Of a stretch of DNA of 64,000 nucleotides, positions 44,523 to 53,554 are shown in pieces. The notes below the pieces were generated by a model, which worked only from the letters and a program-made list of their open reading frames with translations, was not told where the DNA came from and made no database searches. The stretch is from Ancylobacter sp. Lp-2 (GTDB taxonomy: Bacteria > Pseudomonadota > Alphaproteobacteria > Rhizobiales > Xanthobacteraceae): NCBI RefSeq assembly GCF_020523795.1, contig NZ_JAJALI010000011.1, positions 62,001 through 126,000 of the forward strand. Direction: 5' to 3'. The stretch's first letter is position 1. Each line of letters opens with the position of its first letter. The translations under genes were made by a program, and so were the position numbers.

Positions 44523-45191
44523 TCAGGCTCCCTTCGAGTTGAGGCGGCGCTCGAGCGCATAGGCGGCCAGCGTTCCCGGATAGATGAGGACGAAATAGAT
44601 CACCGCCACCACGGTGAAGGTCTCCAGCGGCAGGAAGGTCTGCGTGCTCAGCATCTTCGCCTCGTACATCAGCTCCTGCACGGTGATGGTGGAGGCGATG
44701 GAGGTCATCTTGGCGAGCTCGACGCCACGATTGGTGAAGGCCGGCACCATGCGGGCGATCGCCTGCGGCACGACGATCCGGCGCAGCAATTGCCACTCGC
44801 TCATGCCGATGGCGCGGCCAGCTTCCCACTGCCCGGCGGGCAGGGATTGCAGGCCGGCGCGCCAGATCTCGGCGCAATAGGCGGAGGTGTTGAGGAACAG
44901 GCCGAGCGCGGCGGCGGTGAAGGCGGTGGGCTGCCAGCCGGAGAGCGCGGGAAGCGCGTAGTAGAACCAGATCAGCTGGACCAGCACCGGGGTGTTGCGG
45001 AACAGCTCGATATAGGCGGTGGCGACGAGGTTGGGGATGCGGCGCGTGGAGGCGCGCGCGAGGCCGATGAACAGGCCGCAGACCAGCGCGCCGGAAAAGG
45101 CGAGGGCGAACAGCAGGATGGTGAGCTTCAGGCCGCGCAGCAGCAGGTCGCTATTGGCCAGGATCTCGCCGAACTGGAAGGAATAGCTCAT
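44523..45191 (-). CDS. Polar amino-acid ABC transporter permease
   Basis: 222 residues from the ATG at 45191. FRNTPVLVQLIWFYYALP and the EAA loop AGQWEAGRAIGMSEWQLLRRIVVPQA are typical of the HisMQ group. Five or so membrane segments. Five bases after the first permease stop. Confidence 0.92.
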   Translation of the reverse strand: MSYSFQFGEILANSDLLLRGLKLTILLFALAFSGALVCGLFIGLARASTRRIPNLVATAYIELFRNTPVLVQLIWFYYALPALSGWQPTAFTAAALGLFLNTSAYCAEIWRAGLQSLPAGQWEAGRAIGMSEWQLLRRIVVPQAIARMVPAFTNRGVELAKMTSIASTITVQELMYEAKMLSTQTFLPLETFTVVAVIYFVLIYPGTLAAYALERRLNSKGA

Positions 45192-45196
45192 GGCGA

Positions 45197-45868
45197 TCAC
45201 CGTGCCGCGCGGCGGGCGAGGCGGTGCTCCACCGCACGCATGCCCAAACTGGCGAGGAACAGCACGGTGAAGAACAGCGCCGCGACCGTGGAGTAGATCT
45301 CCATCGGCCGGTAGGTCTGCGTCGCCAGCACCATCGCCTGGTAGACGAGTTCGCCATAGGTGAGGGTGGCGGCGAGCGAGGTGGTCTTCACCAGCTCGAA
45401 GGAGCGCTCCATCAGCGGCGGGATCATGCGGCGGAAGGCCTGGGGCAGGATGATGCGCCGCATCAGCTGCGCATGGCCCATGCCGATGGCGCGGCCGGCT
45501 TCCCACTGGCCGCGCTCCACCGAGACGATGCCGCCGCGAAACACCTCCGCGAAGAAGGCGCCGGACTGCACCGACAAGGCCGCCGCCGCCGCCGCGAACG
45601 GGGTCAGGCTGATGCCGGTCAGGATCGGCAAGCCATAGAAATACCAGAAGAAATGCACCAGCGGCGGGGTGTTGCGGTAGAACTCGATGATCGCGGTGGC
45701 GGGGATGGAGAGGAACCGCGTCGGCGCCAGCCGCCCCATTGCCAGCACGAGGCCGATGACGAGGCCGAGGCCGATCGAGAAGCCGGAGAGCTTCAGCGTG
45801 TTGACGAGGCCTTCCAGCAGCACGCCGAAATTGAGCCAGACCGGCCGGAAATCCCACACATATTGCAT
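45197..45868 (-). CDS. Polar amino-acid ABC transporter permease
   Basis: 223 residues. FYRNTPPLVHFFWYFYGLP and the EAA loop RGQWEAGRAIGMGHAQLMRRIILPQA. Paired with the permease just downstream to form a heterodimer. It follows the binding-protein gene after a 94-base gap that holds a strong hairpin. Confidence 0.92.
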   Translation of the reverse strand: MQYVWDFRPVWLNFGVLLEGLVNTLKLSGFSIGLGLVIGLVLAMGRLAPTRFLSIPATAIIEFYRNTPPLVHFFWYFYGLPILTGISLTPFAAAAAALSVQSGAFFAEVFRGGIVSVERGQWEAGRAIGMGHAQLMRRIILPQAFRRMIPPLMERSFELVKTTSLAATLTYGELVYQAMVLATQTYRPMEIYSTVAALFFTVLFLASLGMRAVEHRLARRAAR

Positions 45869-45915
45869 TCGGATCCACCTTGCCGGCTGCGGGAGCGGAG
45901 GGGCGCGACAGCGAA

Positions 45916-45945
45916 CCGGCGCGCCGCGACGGGGCGGCGCGCCGG
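45916..45945 (-). terminator. Strong stem-loop between binding-protein and permease genes
   Basis: CCGGCGCGCCGC (45916-45927) pairs perfectly over 12 bp with GCGGCGCGCCGG (45934-45945), 6-base loop. It lies 17 bases downstream of the binding-protein stop with no T-run. Strong enough for partial termination. Confidence 0.6.
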
Positions 45946-45962
45946 ACCGGTGAGGTGTACGA

Positions 45963-46832
45963 TCAGGCTTTCCAGCGCTCGCGCATGATCGCCGGCGTCG
46001 AGGCCGGGTCGATGCCGCGGAAGGCGAGATAATCCTCGAAGATCTTCTGCGTCTGGCCGGTGGCGTAGAAATAGGCGAGGCAGACGCCCAGCCAGTCGCG
46101 CCAGCTCTTGTCGGCGACGTTCGGCACCGCGGCGGAGGAGGGCGACTCGCGCAGCGGCTGCGGCAGGATGACCTTGCCGCGCTTGAGACGCGACTGCAGC
46201 ATCACCAGCGCCGGGTGGAACAGCGAGATGCCGTCCATGCGGCCGGCAATGAAGGCGGCGCCGGTTTCGTCGGCGCTGGGGAAGCGCTCGATGGTGGCCT
46301 TGGGCAGGCGCACGGTGATGTCGCGATCGGGCGAGGTACCGAGCACGACACCGATGCGGAATTCCGGCTTGTTCATCTCCTCCCACGAGGTGACGGTGAC
46401 GCCGTCGGCGAGGAGCACGCCCTGCGCGTACCAGAACATGGGCTGTACCGGGAAATCCACCGCCAGCGCGCGCTGCGGGGTGGCGTCCATGGTGAACATG
46501 ACGTCGAACTGGCCGGCCTGGAGCGCGGCGACGGCATTGCCCCAGGTGGTCTCGACCGGCACCGGCTTCACGCCGAGTTCCTTGGCGACGGCGACGCCGA
46601 GGCCCCAGCCGAGGCCGTACCACTCGCCGCTGCGCTGGTCCTTGTAGAACCACGGCTCGCCCGGCGCGACGCCGATGCGCAGCTCGCCGCGGTCGCGGAT
46701 CGCCTTCAGCGAGCCGCCGGCGGCGTCCTGGGCCGACGCGGAGGATGAGGAGGCGGCGGCGAGGGTCGCGGCGGCTCCGACGAGCGATCCGGCGGCCAGG
46801 AAGGCGCGGCGACTGCCGACCTGTTCAGTCAT
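45963..46832 (-). CDS. Polar amino-acid-type ABC transporter substrate-binding protein
   Basis: 289 residues from the ATG at 46832, preceded by AGAGGAT. A twin-arginine-like leader (SRRAFLAAGSL) precedes an Ala/Ser-rich signal ending SASAQDA. The mature protein has the family 3 pattern RDRGELRIGVAPGEPWFYKD, GWGLGVAVAKELG and GQFDVMFTMDATPQRALAVDF. Binds an amino acid or related zwitterion in the periplasm; ligand not determinable. Confidence 0.9.
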   Translation of the reverse strand: MTEQVGSRRAFLAAGSLVGAAATLAAASSSSASAQDAAGGSLKAIRDRGELRIGVAPGEPWFYKDQRSGEWYGLGWGLGVAVAKELGVKPVPVETTWGNAVAALQAGQFDVMFTMDATPQRALAVDFPVQPMFWYAQGVLLADGVTVTSWEEMNKPEFRIGVVLGTSPDRDITVRLPKATIERFPSADETGAAFIAGRMDGISLFHPALVMLQSRLKRGKVILPQPLRESPSSAAVPNVADKSWRDWLGVCLAYFYATGQTQKIFEDYLAFRGIDPASTPAIMRERWKA

Positions 46833-46903
46833 GTGAATATCCTCTGGAACGAGCGGGTTAATTATATAGTTATTTGATATATAATTTTGCAATTCATTTC
46901 TTA

Positions 46904-46922
46904 TGAGAACATTTTATTCTCA
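46904..46922. promoter_or_regulatory. Candidate operator between XRE-cupin gene and binding-protein gene
   Basis: TGAGAA (46904-46909) and TTCTCA (46917-46922) form an inverted repeat around 7 A+T bases, inside a strongly A+T-rich 100-base gap (46833-46933). Suitable for the dimeric XRE-cupin regulator to control the transporter. Confidence 0.4.
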
Positions 46923-46933
46923 ATACGAAACTG

Positions 46934-47554
46934 TCAAGATGCTTCCGGCGGTGTCTCTCTGAAATTGAGGCTCTGGTCGGCGGCGCAGACCCAGAAAATC
47001 TCGGCATCGTCCTCGCCGGCGCTGAGCAGGGCATGGCCCATGGTGCTGTCGAAATAGGCGCTGTCGCCCTCGTCGAGCGTCACCGGCGCATAGAACTCGG
47101 TGAGCAGCGTCACCCGGCCCTTGAGCACCAGAACGACCTCCTCGCCGGCATGGGCGACCAGCGTGCCGAATTCGCGCGTCTCATGGGCGCGCAGCCGTGC
47201 CTTCATCGGCTGCATGCGCTTGGCGGTGAGGTCGGAGCACAGCATTTCCAGCGTGTAGGCGGGGGTGCGGATGTAGTCGCCCTGCCCGGCGCGGGTGAGC
47301 GAGCGGCGACCATGCGGCACCTGCTTGCGGGTGGAGGAGAACAGCTCGGAAATATCGACATCCAGCCCTTTGGCGAGGCGGATGATGTTGTCATAGGTCG
47401 GGGAGAGCAGGTTGTTCTCGATCTTGGAGATCGCCGACGGCGAAATGCCGGAACGGGCCGACACCTGCTTGATGGTGAGACCGGAACGGCCGCGCAGCCC
47501 TCTCACACGGGCACCGAGATCGACCCCGAGGCTCTCGCCGGTCTTCATGTCCAT
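46934..47554 (-). CDS. XRE-type helix-turn-helix regulator with C-terminal cupin domain
   Basis: 206 residues from the ATG at 47554, chosen for the GGAGG upstream; a longer frame to 47617 lacks a ribosome site. HTH at about residues 25-65 (LTIKQVSARSGISPSAISKIENNLLSP). The cupin half contains VLVLKGRVTLLTEFYAPVTLDEGDSAYFDSTMGHALLS. Such regulators (PuuR type) often sense amino acids or amines for adjacent catabolic genes. It is first on the strand leading to the amino-acid transporter. Confidence 0.9.
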   Translation of the reverse strand: MDMKTGESLGVDLGARVRGLRGRSGLTIKQVSARSGISPSAISKIENNLLSPTYDNIIRLAKGLDVDISELFSSTRKQVPHGRRSLTRAGQGDYIRTPAYTLEMLCSDLTAKRMQPMKARLRAHETREFGTLVAHAGEEVVLVLKGRVTLLTEFYAPVTLDEGDSAYFDSTMGHALLSAGEDDAEIFWVCAADQSLNFRETPPEAS

Positions 47555-48821
47555 GGTCGTGCCTCCGCCGGCAATACGAGTCCGACACATCAAAGCATTG
47601 GCGGCGGAAGCGAACAATATATTCCGATAGGAAAATCGATGACGTCCTTGCGTCCGTCTGCTCGGGGGTAAGCGGTGGTCGCTGTGGGCGGATCCCGGGC
47701 CGCGTGGGCGTTACGGCTGACGCCGCTTCCGTCGAAAGCCTGTTTCGGGAGGTGGTTCGCCGCCATGCCGACCGACGGCAATCCTGGCATTCAATCCCCG
47801 ATATGGCGCCGCTCATTGCGTTGCGATGGCGGCGCCACCGGGGCTGGATGAAAGGTGCCGGTGATCGCCGGCGGGCCGGCGAGGAGGCGTGAAAGCGGCC
47901 TCGGTTTCGGGTTCAGCTTCGGTGCCTCAGATCTCGTGCCCGGCATCGACAAGCTGTCGGCCACCGTCGCGCGGCAGATATCGAGCGGCTGGTTCGCTCC
48001 GGAGCGCCGGGCGCTGATGCGGCGCGGGTCGTATCGGGGATCCACACCGTGACGACCTCCGGCGGTGTGGGATGCCGCGCGCGCCGTGTGTTGGTGGAGC
48101 GCGCATCGGGGAGGCGGGAAACCGTGCCCGGGAAACCGCGCATGATCGCGTGGAATCTTCGCTCGATCGAACCTGCCGTGGATTGCTCCCGAACCGATCC
48201 GGTCGGCGGCGAGCCGTGGAAGCGGATGCGGAGGAGGCGGGGTTCAGGCCGGGGGCATCGTTCGGCGACGATGTCCTTTTTTCCCGCCTCGCGGGTGCAC
48301 GGGTTCTCGCTCGGCGGCGTGGGGGGACAATCGCGACCTGCAGAGTTGGTCGGCGCGAGCCCGGCTGTTGCACCCTATGTCCCGAGGCTTCGTGCGGCTG
48401 GGAAGACGAATGACGGCGCGGCTGCCGGCCATTGCAGGCGACGCAAGGTCGGCGTCTGGTTTTACTGCGCTGCACCATGCCCGGCCGCGCTCGAAGACTT
48501 TCCTCGACATTATAAATCATGATCGGAAGGATAAGATCTTATCATTGGAAAATATCGGGTCGAGCTAACACGCTACCCCTTGCCGGGCGATGACGCGCCG
48601 GCATTCCGCCGAAACTCGGAGACACGAGGCGGCTGGAGGAAAACGCCAACGCCATCCGCCGCCGGACAGTGAGGACGGAGGCGGCCTCCCGTTCATCCTC
48701 CCGCCGATGACGCGGGAGCGATCGACGCGAAGGCCGCACCGGTGCAGCCCGGGCGTGCGCCCGGCTTGCCCCGGCGGTCCACCCCTGCCGGCCCGCGGGA
48801 CTGAGCCCCGGAGGTGGTGCC
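47555..48821. other. 1.27-kb stretch without a recognisable gene
   Basis: Six-frame reading gives only short arginine- and serine-rich frames of the kind produced by chance in GC-rich DNA. A small A+T-rich patch at 48500-48560 carries palindromes. The right end should contain the promoter of the TctC-like gene. Decayed genes cannot be excluded. Confidence 0.5.
48530..48543. promoter_or_regulatory. 14-bp perfect palindrome, possible operator
   Basis: GATAAGATCTTATC is self-complementary over 14 bases, with ATCATGAT (48516-48523) just before it, in the only A+T-rich patch of a long gene-free region. It is 280 bases upstream of the TctC-like gene. Confidence 0.35.
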
Positions 48822-49808
48822 ATGAAATTCGCCCGTACGCTGTTGTGTGGCCTGGTCGGCGCGGTGCTCGCCACCGGTGCCGCCCTTGCCGATACCTATC
48901 CCTCGAAGCCGGTGAAGATCCTCGTGCCCTATGCGCCGGGCGGGGCCACCGACATCGTGGCACGCCTGCTCGCCGACCGGCTGCGCGAGAAGCTCGGCCA
49001 GGCCTTCGTCGTCGAGAACAAGCAGGGCGCCTTCGGCATCCTCGCCATCGAGGAGATGGTGCGCGCCAAGCCCGACGGCTACACGCTGATGGTCGGCAAC
49101 GTCTCGACCAACGCCATCACGCCGATCATCTACGCCGGCAAGTTCAAGATCGACTACCAGAAGGACGTGGTGGCCGTGGCGCGGCTGGCGGTGATCCCGG
49201 CTGTGGTGGTGGCGACGACGGCGAACGGCTTCAAGGTCGACACGCTCGCCGAGCTGGTCGCCTACGCCAAGCAGAATCCGGGCAAGCTGCGCTACACCAG
49301 CGCCGGCGTCGGCAGCTACCCGCATTTCGACATGGCGGTGTTCGCCAAGAAGGCCGGCTTCGACGCCGTGCACGTGCCAACCAAGGCGGGTGCCTCCGGC
49401 ATGATCAACGACCTCATCACCGGTGACGTGCAGGCCGCCTTCATCAATGTGGCGAGCTCCATGGCCATGGTGAAGTCCGGCGACCTCAAGCCGCTGGCGG
49501 TCATCACCGACACCCGCATGAAGGAATATCCCGACGTGCCCACCCTGAAGGAGCTCGGCTATGCCGGCATCGGCACCTTCAACTGGCAGGGGCTGTTCGC
49601 ACCGGCCGGCACGCCGAAACCGGTGCTCGATGCGCTGCACAAGGCGGTCGTCGAGGCGCTCGCCTCGCCGGAGATCGTCGCCGCCTTCCAGAAGCAGGTC
49701 ATCGCCGCCGAGCCGAGCGCCTCGCAGGAGGACGCCCAGGCCTGGCTGAGCGCCGAGATCGAGAAATGGCGCAAGACGGTGGCCGACGCCAACGTTTCGC
49801 TGGAGTGA
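48822..49808 (+). CDS. TctC/Bug-type tripartite tricarboxylate transporter substrate-binding protein
   Basis: 328 residues, GGAGG upstream. Signal peptide ends at ALADTYPSKPV; the family opening YPSKPVKILVPYAPGGATDIVARLLADRL is textbook, as are ENKQGAFGILAIEEM and GAGGN-like KAGASGMINDLITGDVQAAF. Bug proteins capture carboxylates, aromatics or nicotinate and feed TctAB or act as sensors. TctB and TctA lie downstream with a CocE hydrolase gene inserted between. Confidence 0.93.
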   Translation: MKFARTLLCGLVGAVLATGAALADTYPSKPVKILVPYAPGGATDIVARLLADRLREKLGQAFVVENKQGAFGILAIEEMVRAKPDGYTLMVGNVSTNAITPIIYAGKFKIDYQKDVVAVARLAVIPAVVVATTANGFKVDTLAELVAYAKQNPGKLRYTSAGVGSYPHFDMAVFAKKAGFDAVHVPTKAGASGMINDLITGDVQAAFINVASSMAMVKSGDLKPLAVITDTRMKEYPDVPTLKELGYAGIGTFNWQGLFAPAGTPKPVLDALHKAVVEALASPEIVAAFQKQVIAAEPSASQEDAQAWLSAEIEKWRKTVADANVSLE

Positions 49809-49857
49809 GCCTCGCGCCCGCCGCCGCCTTTCCCGATCATCGCCCGGAATCCCGCTC

Positions 49858-51558
49858 ATGAACGCGCCCACGACCCTCGCCCCGCAAACGGCCACCGCGT
49901 CCCGGATCGTCATCGAGAGGGATGTCGACATCCCCATGCGTGACGGCGTGATGCTCAAGGCCGACATCTTCCGGCCGGAAGGCGAGGGGCCGTTTCCGGT
50001 CATCATGAATCTCGGCCCCTACCAGAAGGACAAGATCTGGGTGCCGCCGGAGGATCTGGCGGAGAAGGCCAACCCGCTGATGAACTGGGAGACGGTCAAT
50101 CCCGAATGGTGGGTGCCGCGCGGCTATGCGCTGGTGCGGGTGGATGCCCGCGGCACCGGAAAATCGCCCGGCCAGGGCGAGCCCTGGTCCTACCAGGAGG
50201 CGGTCGACTATTACGACGCCATCGAATGGGCGGCGGTGCAGCCGTGGTCGAGCGGCAAGATCGGCCTGAGCGGCATCTCCTATTTCGCGATCAACCAGTG
50301 GTTCGTTGCCAATCTCCAGCCGCCCTCGCTCACGGCGATGATCCCCTGGGAGGGCTTCGCCGACCTCTATCGCGACGCGCTGTTCCATGGCGGGCTCTTG
50401 AACCTGTTCATGACCAACTGGTTCGTCACCCACATGATGCACCACCTGCTGGGGCGGGCCTACCGGCACAACCCCGACACCTTCCAGACCAACACGCTGT
50501 GGAAGTGGGTGCGCAACAGCCTCGACAGCGGCGCCTTCCGCGGCGAGCAGGCGCAGTGGGACCGGATCACCGTGCCGTTCCTCACCGTCGGCAACTGGTC
50601 CGGCATGGGGCTGCACATGCGCGGCAACACCGAGGCCTTCATGCGCGCCGCCTCGCCGCACAAGAAGCTGCGCATGCATGCCGGCAACCATGTGCACCCC
50701 TTCTACACCGAGGACGGCCGCAACGATCAGCTGCGCTTCTTCGACCACTGGCTGAAGGGCGAGCCCAACGGGGTGATGGACGAGCCGCCGGTGAAGCTGT
50801 GGATCCGCCAGGGCAACAGCGAGGGCTTCTGGCGCCACGAGAACGAGTGGCCGCTGGCGCGTACCCGGTGGACCAAGTTCCATTTCGACCTGTCGCCGCC
50901 GGCGGCGGACCAGCCGAAGAATTCAGGCCGGCTGACGCGGCAGGCGCCGGAGGAGGACGCTTCGCGCACCTATTTCGCCAGCGGCGCCGGCAAGGCGGGG
51001 CAGGCCTCGGCCTCGTCCACCTTCCTCGCGGCCGGGGCGATGATGGCGGGCATGGGCATCGCGCTGGAAACGCCGCCGCTGGAGGAAGACGTCGAGGTCA
51101 CCGGGCCGGTGATGGCGCGCTTCTGGGTGTCGAGCTCCACCGAGGACATGGACCTGTTCCTGACGCTGCGCAACATCGATGCCGAGGGCAACGACGTCTT
51201 CGAGGTCGGCCAGCAGGGCCAGCAGGTGCCGGTGGCCAAGGGCTGGCTACGCGTGTCGCATCGCGAGCTGGACCCGGAGCTGAGCCGGCCCTACCGTCCC
51301 TATCACGCCCATAAGCGGCGGCTGTGGCTGTCGCCGGGCGAGAAGGTCGAGGTGCAGGTCGAGGTCTGGTCGACCAGCATGGTGTTCCGCAAGGGCCATC
51401 GCATCCGGCTGGACATCCAGCCGCGCGACGGCCTCGGCAGCATCCACTACACGCATTATCACGCGGATTATAATACCGGTAACAACACCATCCATTCGGG
51501 CGGCTCGCACGAATCCTACCTGCTGCTGCCGATCATCCCGGCCGCCGATCATGGTTGA
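49858..51558 (+). CDS. CocE/NonD family serine hydrolase
   Basis: 566 residues. Alpha/beta core with the nucleophile in GISYFAINQW (Ser141; family GxSYxG with Ala at the last Gly), a helical cap, and the C-terminal jelly-roll X-Pro domain (VTGPVMARFWVSSSTEDMDLFLTL, GHRIRLDIQP). His278 in GNHVHPFY is a likely catalytic His. The usual Asp in GWYD is Ser248 in the reading GNWSGMGLH, as in the paralogue where it is Gly. The family hydrolyses esters or acyl amides such as cocaine and acyl-peptides. No signal peptide seen. Overlaps TctB by 8 bases. Likely processes the imported compound. Confidence 0.88.
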   Translation: MNAPTTLAPQTATASRIVIERDVDIPMRDGVMLKADIFRPEGEGPFPVIMNLGPYQKDKIWVPPEDLAEKANPLMNWETVNPEWWVPRGYALVRVDARGTGKSPGQGEPWSYQEAVDYYDAIEWAAVQPWSSGKIGLSGISYFAINQWFVANLQPPSLTAMIPWEGFADLYRDALFHGGLLNLFMTNWFVTHMMHHLLGRAYRHNPDTFQTNTLWKWVRNSLDSGAFRGEQAQWDRITVPFLTVGNWSGMGLHMRGNTEAFMRAASPHKKLRMHAGNHVHPFYTEDGRNDQLRFFDHWLKGEPNGVMDEPPVKLWIRQGNSEGFWRHENEWPLARTRWTKFHFDLSPPAADQPKNSGRLTRQAPEEDASRTYFASGAGKAGQASASSTFLAAGAMMAGMGIALETPPLEEDVEVTGPVMARFWVSSSTEDMDLFLTLRNIDAEGNDVFEVGQQGQQVPVAKGWLRVSHRELDPELSRPYRPYHAHKRRLWLSPGEKVEVQVEVWSTSMVFRKGHRIRLDIQPRDGLGSIHYTHYHADYNTGNNTIHSGGSHESYLLLPIIPAADHG

Positions 51559-52036
51559 GCGCTCCGCCTCCGACCCGTCGGCGCGCGCGCCGGGGCCGTC
51601 GGGCCGTCCCGACCTGTGGGCGGGCGTCATGTTCGCCGCCATCGGCGCGGCCGGCCTCTATCTGATGCGCGGCTACGAGATGGGGACGGCGGCGCGCATG
51701 GGGGCGGGCTACGTGCCGCGACTGGTGTGCTGGGGGCTGGTGGCGCTCGGCTCCGTCATCGCCCTGCGCGGGTTCTCGGCGGAGCGGGAAGAGGAGGACG
51801 GGGTCGCCTGGCGGCCGCTGGCCTTCGTCTCGCTCGCCATCGTCGCCTTCGGCCTGATGGTGGAGCGCACCGGCCTGGTGGCCGCGGCGGCCGGGCTGAT
51901 CGGGCTCGGCGCGCTGGCCGGACGCGACGTGCGCCCGCTGGAGACGCTCACCCTCGGCGCCGCGCTGATCGCCGGCTCGGTGCTGGTCTTCGTCTGGTGC
52001 CTCGGGCTGTCCCTCCCGATCTGGCCGGAGTTCTAG
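51551..52036 (+). CDS. tctB: TctB-type small membrane subunit of a tripartite tricarboxylate transporter
   Basis: 161 residues, four hydrophobic segments (WAGVMFAAIGAAGLYLM, LVCWGLVALGSVIALRGF, VAAAAGLIGLGALAG, ALIAGSVLVFVWCLGLSL). Low sequence conservation is normal for TctB. It overlaps the CocE gene by 8 bases and abuts TctA with no gap. Confidence 0.85.
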   Translation: MVERSASDPSARAPGPSGRPDLWAGVMFAAIGAAGLYLMRGYEMGTAARMGAGYVPRLVCWGLVALGSVIALRGFSAEREEEDGVAWRPLAFVSLAIVAFGLMVERTGLVAAAAGLIGLGALAGRDVRPLETLTLGAALIAGSVLVFVWCLGLSLPIWPEF

Positions 52037-53554
52037 ATGCACGATTTGCTCGCCCATCTCGCGCTCGGCTTCGACGCCGCCCTGACCCCGGCCAATCTCG
52101 GCTTCGCCCTCATCGGCTGCCTGGTGGGCACGCTGATCGGCGTGTTGCCGGGGATCGGGCCGGTGGCGACGGTGGCGATGCTGCTGCCGCTGACCTTCTA
52201 CCTCACCCCGATATCCGGGCTGATCATGCTGTCGGGCATTTTCTACGGCGCCCAGTATGGCGGCTCGACCACGGCGATCCTGGTCAACCTGCCGGGGGAG
52301 ACCTCGGCCGTCGTGACCTGTCTCGACGGCTACCAGATGGCGCGGCAGGGGCGCGCCGGTCCGGCGCTGGCGGCGGCGGCGCTGGGCTCCTTCTTCGCCG
52401 GCACGGTGGCGACGGTGCTCATCGCGCTCGCCGCGCCGCCGCTCGCCATGGTCGGACGCTCCTTCGGCGCGCCGGAATATTTCTCGCTGATGACCTTCGG
52501 CCTGCTCGCCACCGTGGTGCTGGCGAGCGGCTCTGTGCCGAAGGCGATCGCGATGATCTTCCTCGGCGTGCTGCTCGGCATGGTCGGCACCGACGTCAAT
52601 AGCGGCAATGCCCGCTTCGACCTCGGCATCGCCAACCTCGCCGACGGCATCAATTTCGTCCCGCTCTCCATCGGCCTGTTCGGGCTGAGCGAGATCATCG
52701 TCACGCTGGCACACGGGTCGCAGGACCGCTCGGTGCTGGGCGGCCGGATCGCGCATCTGTGGCCGAGCCGCGAGGACTTCCGGCGCGGCTTCCCGGCGGT
52801 GCTGCGCGGCACGGCCATCGGCTCGTTCCTCGGCGTGCTGCCCGGCGGCGGCGCCACACTGAGCTCCTTCGCCGCCTACATGTTCGAGAAGAAGCTGTCG
52901 CGCCAGCCGGAACGCTTCGGCCACGGCGCCATCGAGGGCGTGGCGGCACCGGAAGCGGCGAACAATGCCGGCGCGCAGACCTCCTTCATCCCGATGCTGA
53001 CGCTCGGCATTCCCGGCAACGCCACCATGGCGTTGATCATCGGGGCGCTGACCATCCACGGCATCCAGCCGGGGCCGACGGTGATGACCGAGAACCCCCA
53101 GCTTTTCTGGGGTGTGGTCGCCAGCATGTGGATCGGCAACCTGATGCTGGTGGTCATCAACCTGCCGCTGATCGGCCTGTGGGTGAGCCTGCTGCGCATC
53201 CCCTACCGGCTGCTCTACCTCGCCATCCTGCTGTTCTGCGCCATCGGCGTGTACACGGTGAACAATTCCAGCTTCGACGTGCTGCTCGCCGCCGGCTTCG
53301 GCGTGCTCGGCTACGTCTTCATCCGCCTGCGCTGCGAGCCGGCGCCGCTGCTGCTCGGCTTCGTCCTCGGGCCGCTGATGGAGGAGAACCTCCGGCGCTC
53401 CATGCTGATCTCCGGCGGCGATCCGCTGATCTTCCTGCAAAGGCCGATCTGCCTCGCGCTGCTGCTCGCGACGGCGGTCCTGCTGGCGCTGATCGTGCTG
53501 CCGTCGATCCGTCGCACACGGGAGGTCGCCTTTCACGAGCCGGAGGGAGCATGA
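52037..53554 (+). CDS. tctA: TctA-type large membrane subunit of a tripartite tricarboxylate transporter
   Basis: 505 residues with about 11-12 membrane segments. Hallmarks: GVLPGIGPVATVAMLLPLTF and FYGAQYGGSTTAILVNLPGE near the N-terminus, and a repeat of the same glycine motifs (GVLPGGGATLSSFAAY, AAPEAANNAGAQTSFIPMLTLGIPG). It imports the ligand of the TctC-like protein using the proton or sodium gradient. Ends by ATGA overlap with the 2Fe-2S gene. Confidence 0.93.
   Translation: MHDLLAHLALGFDAALTPANLGFALIGCLVGTLIGVLPGIGPVATVAMLLPLTFYLTPISGLIMLSGIFYGAQYGGSTTAILVNLPGETSAVVTCLDGYQMARQGRAGPALAAAALGSFFAGTVATVLIALAAPPLAMVGRSFGAPEYFSLMTFGLLATVVLASGSVPKAIAMIFLGVLLGMVGTDVNSGNARFDLGIANLADGINFVPLSIGLFGLSEIIVTLAHGSQDRSVLGGRIAHLWPSREDFRRGFPAVLRGTAIGSFLGVLPGGGATLSSFAAYMFEKKLSRQPERFGHGAIEGVAAPEAANNAGAQTSFIPMLTLGIPGNATMALIIGALTIHGIQPGPTVMTENPQLFWGVVASMWIGNLMLVVINLPLIGLWVSLLRIPYRLLYLAILLFCAIGVYTVNNSSFDVLLAAGFGVLGYVFIRLRCEPAPLLLGFVLGPLMEENLRRSMLISGGDPLIFLQRPICLALLLATAVLLALIVLPSIRRTREVAFHEPEGA

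Noticed and set aside
48049-48522. 157-codon plus-strand frame in the gene-free region
   Set aside because: Arg/Gly/Ser-rich, no ribosome site, no family features; overlapping frames on the other strand are equally long.
51533-53536. 667-codon minus-strand frame across TctB and TctA
   Set aside because: Highly charged Gln/Arg/His/Asp-rich product is the complement of a hydrophobic transporter.
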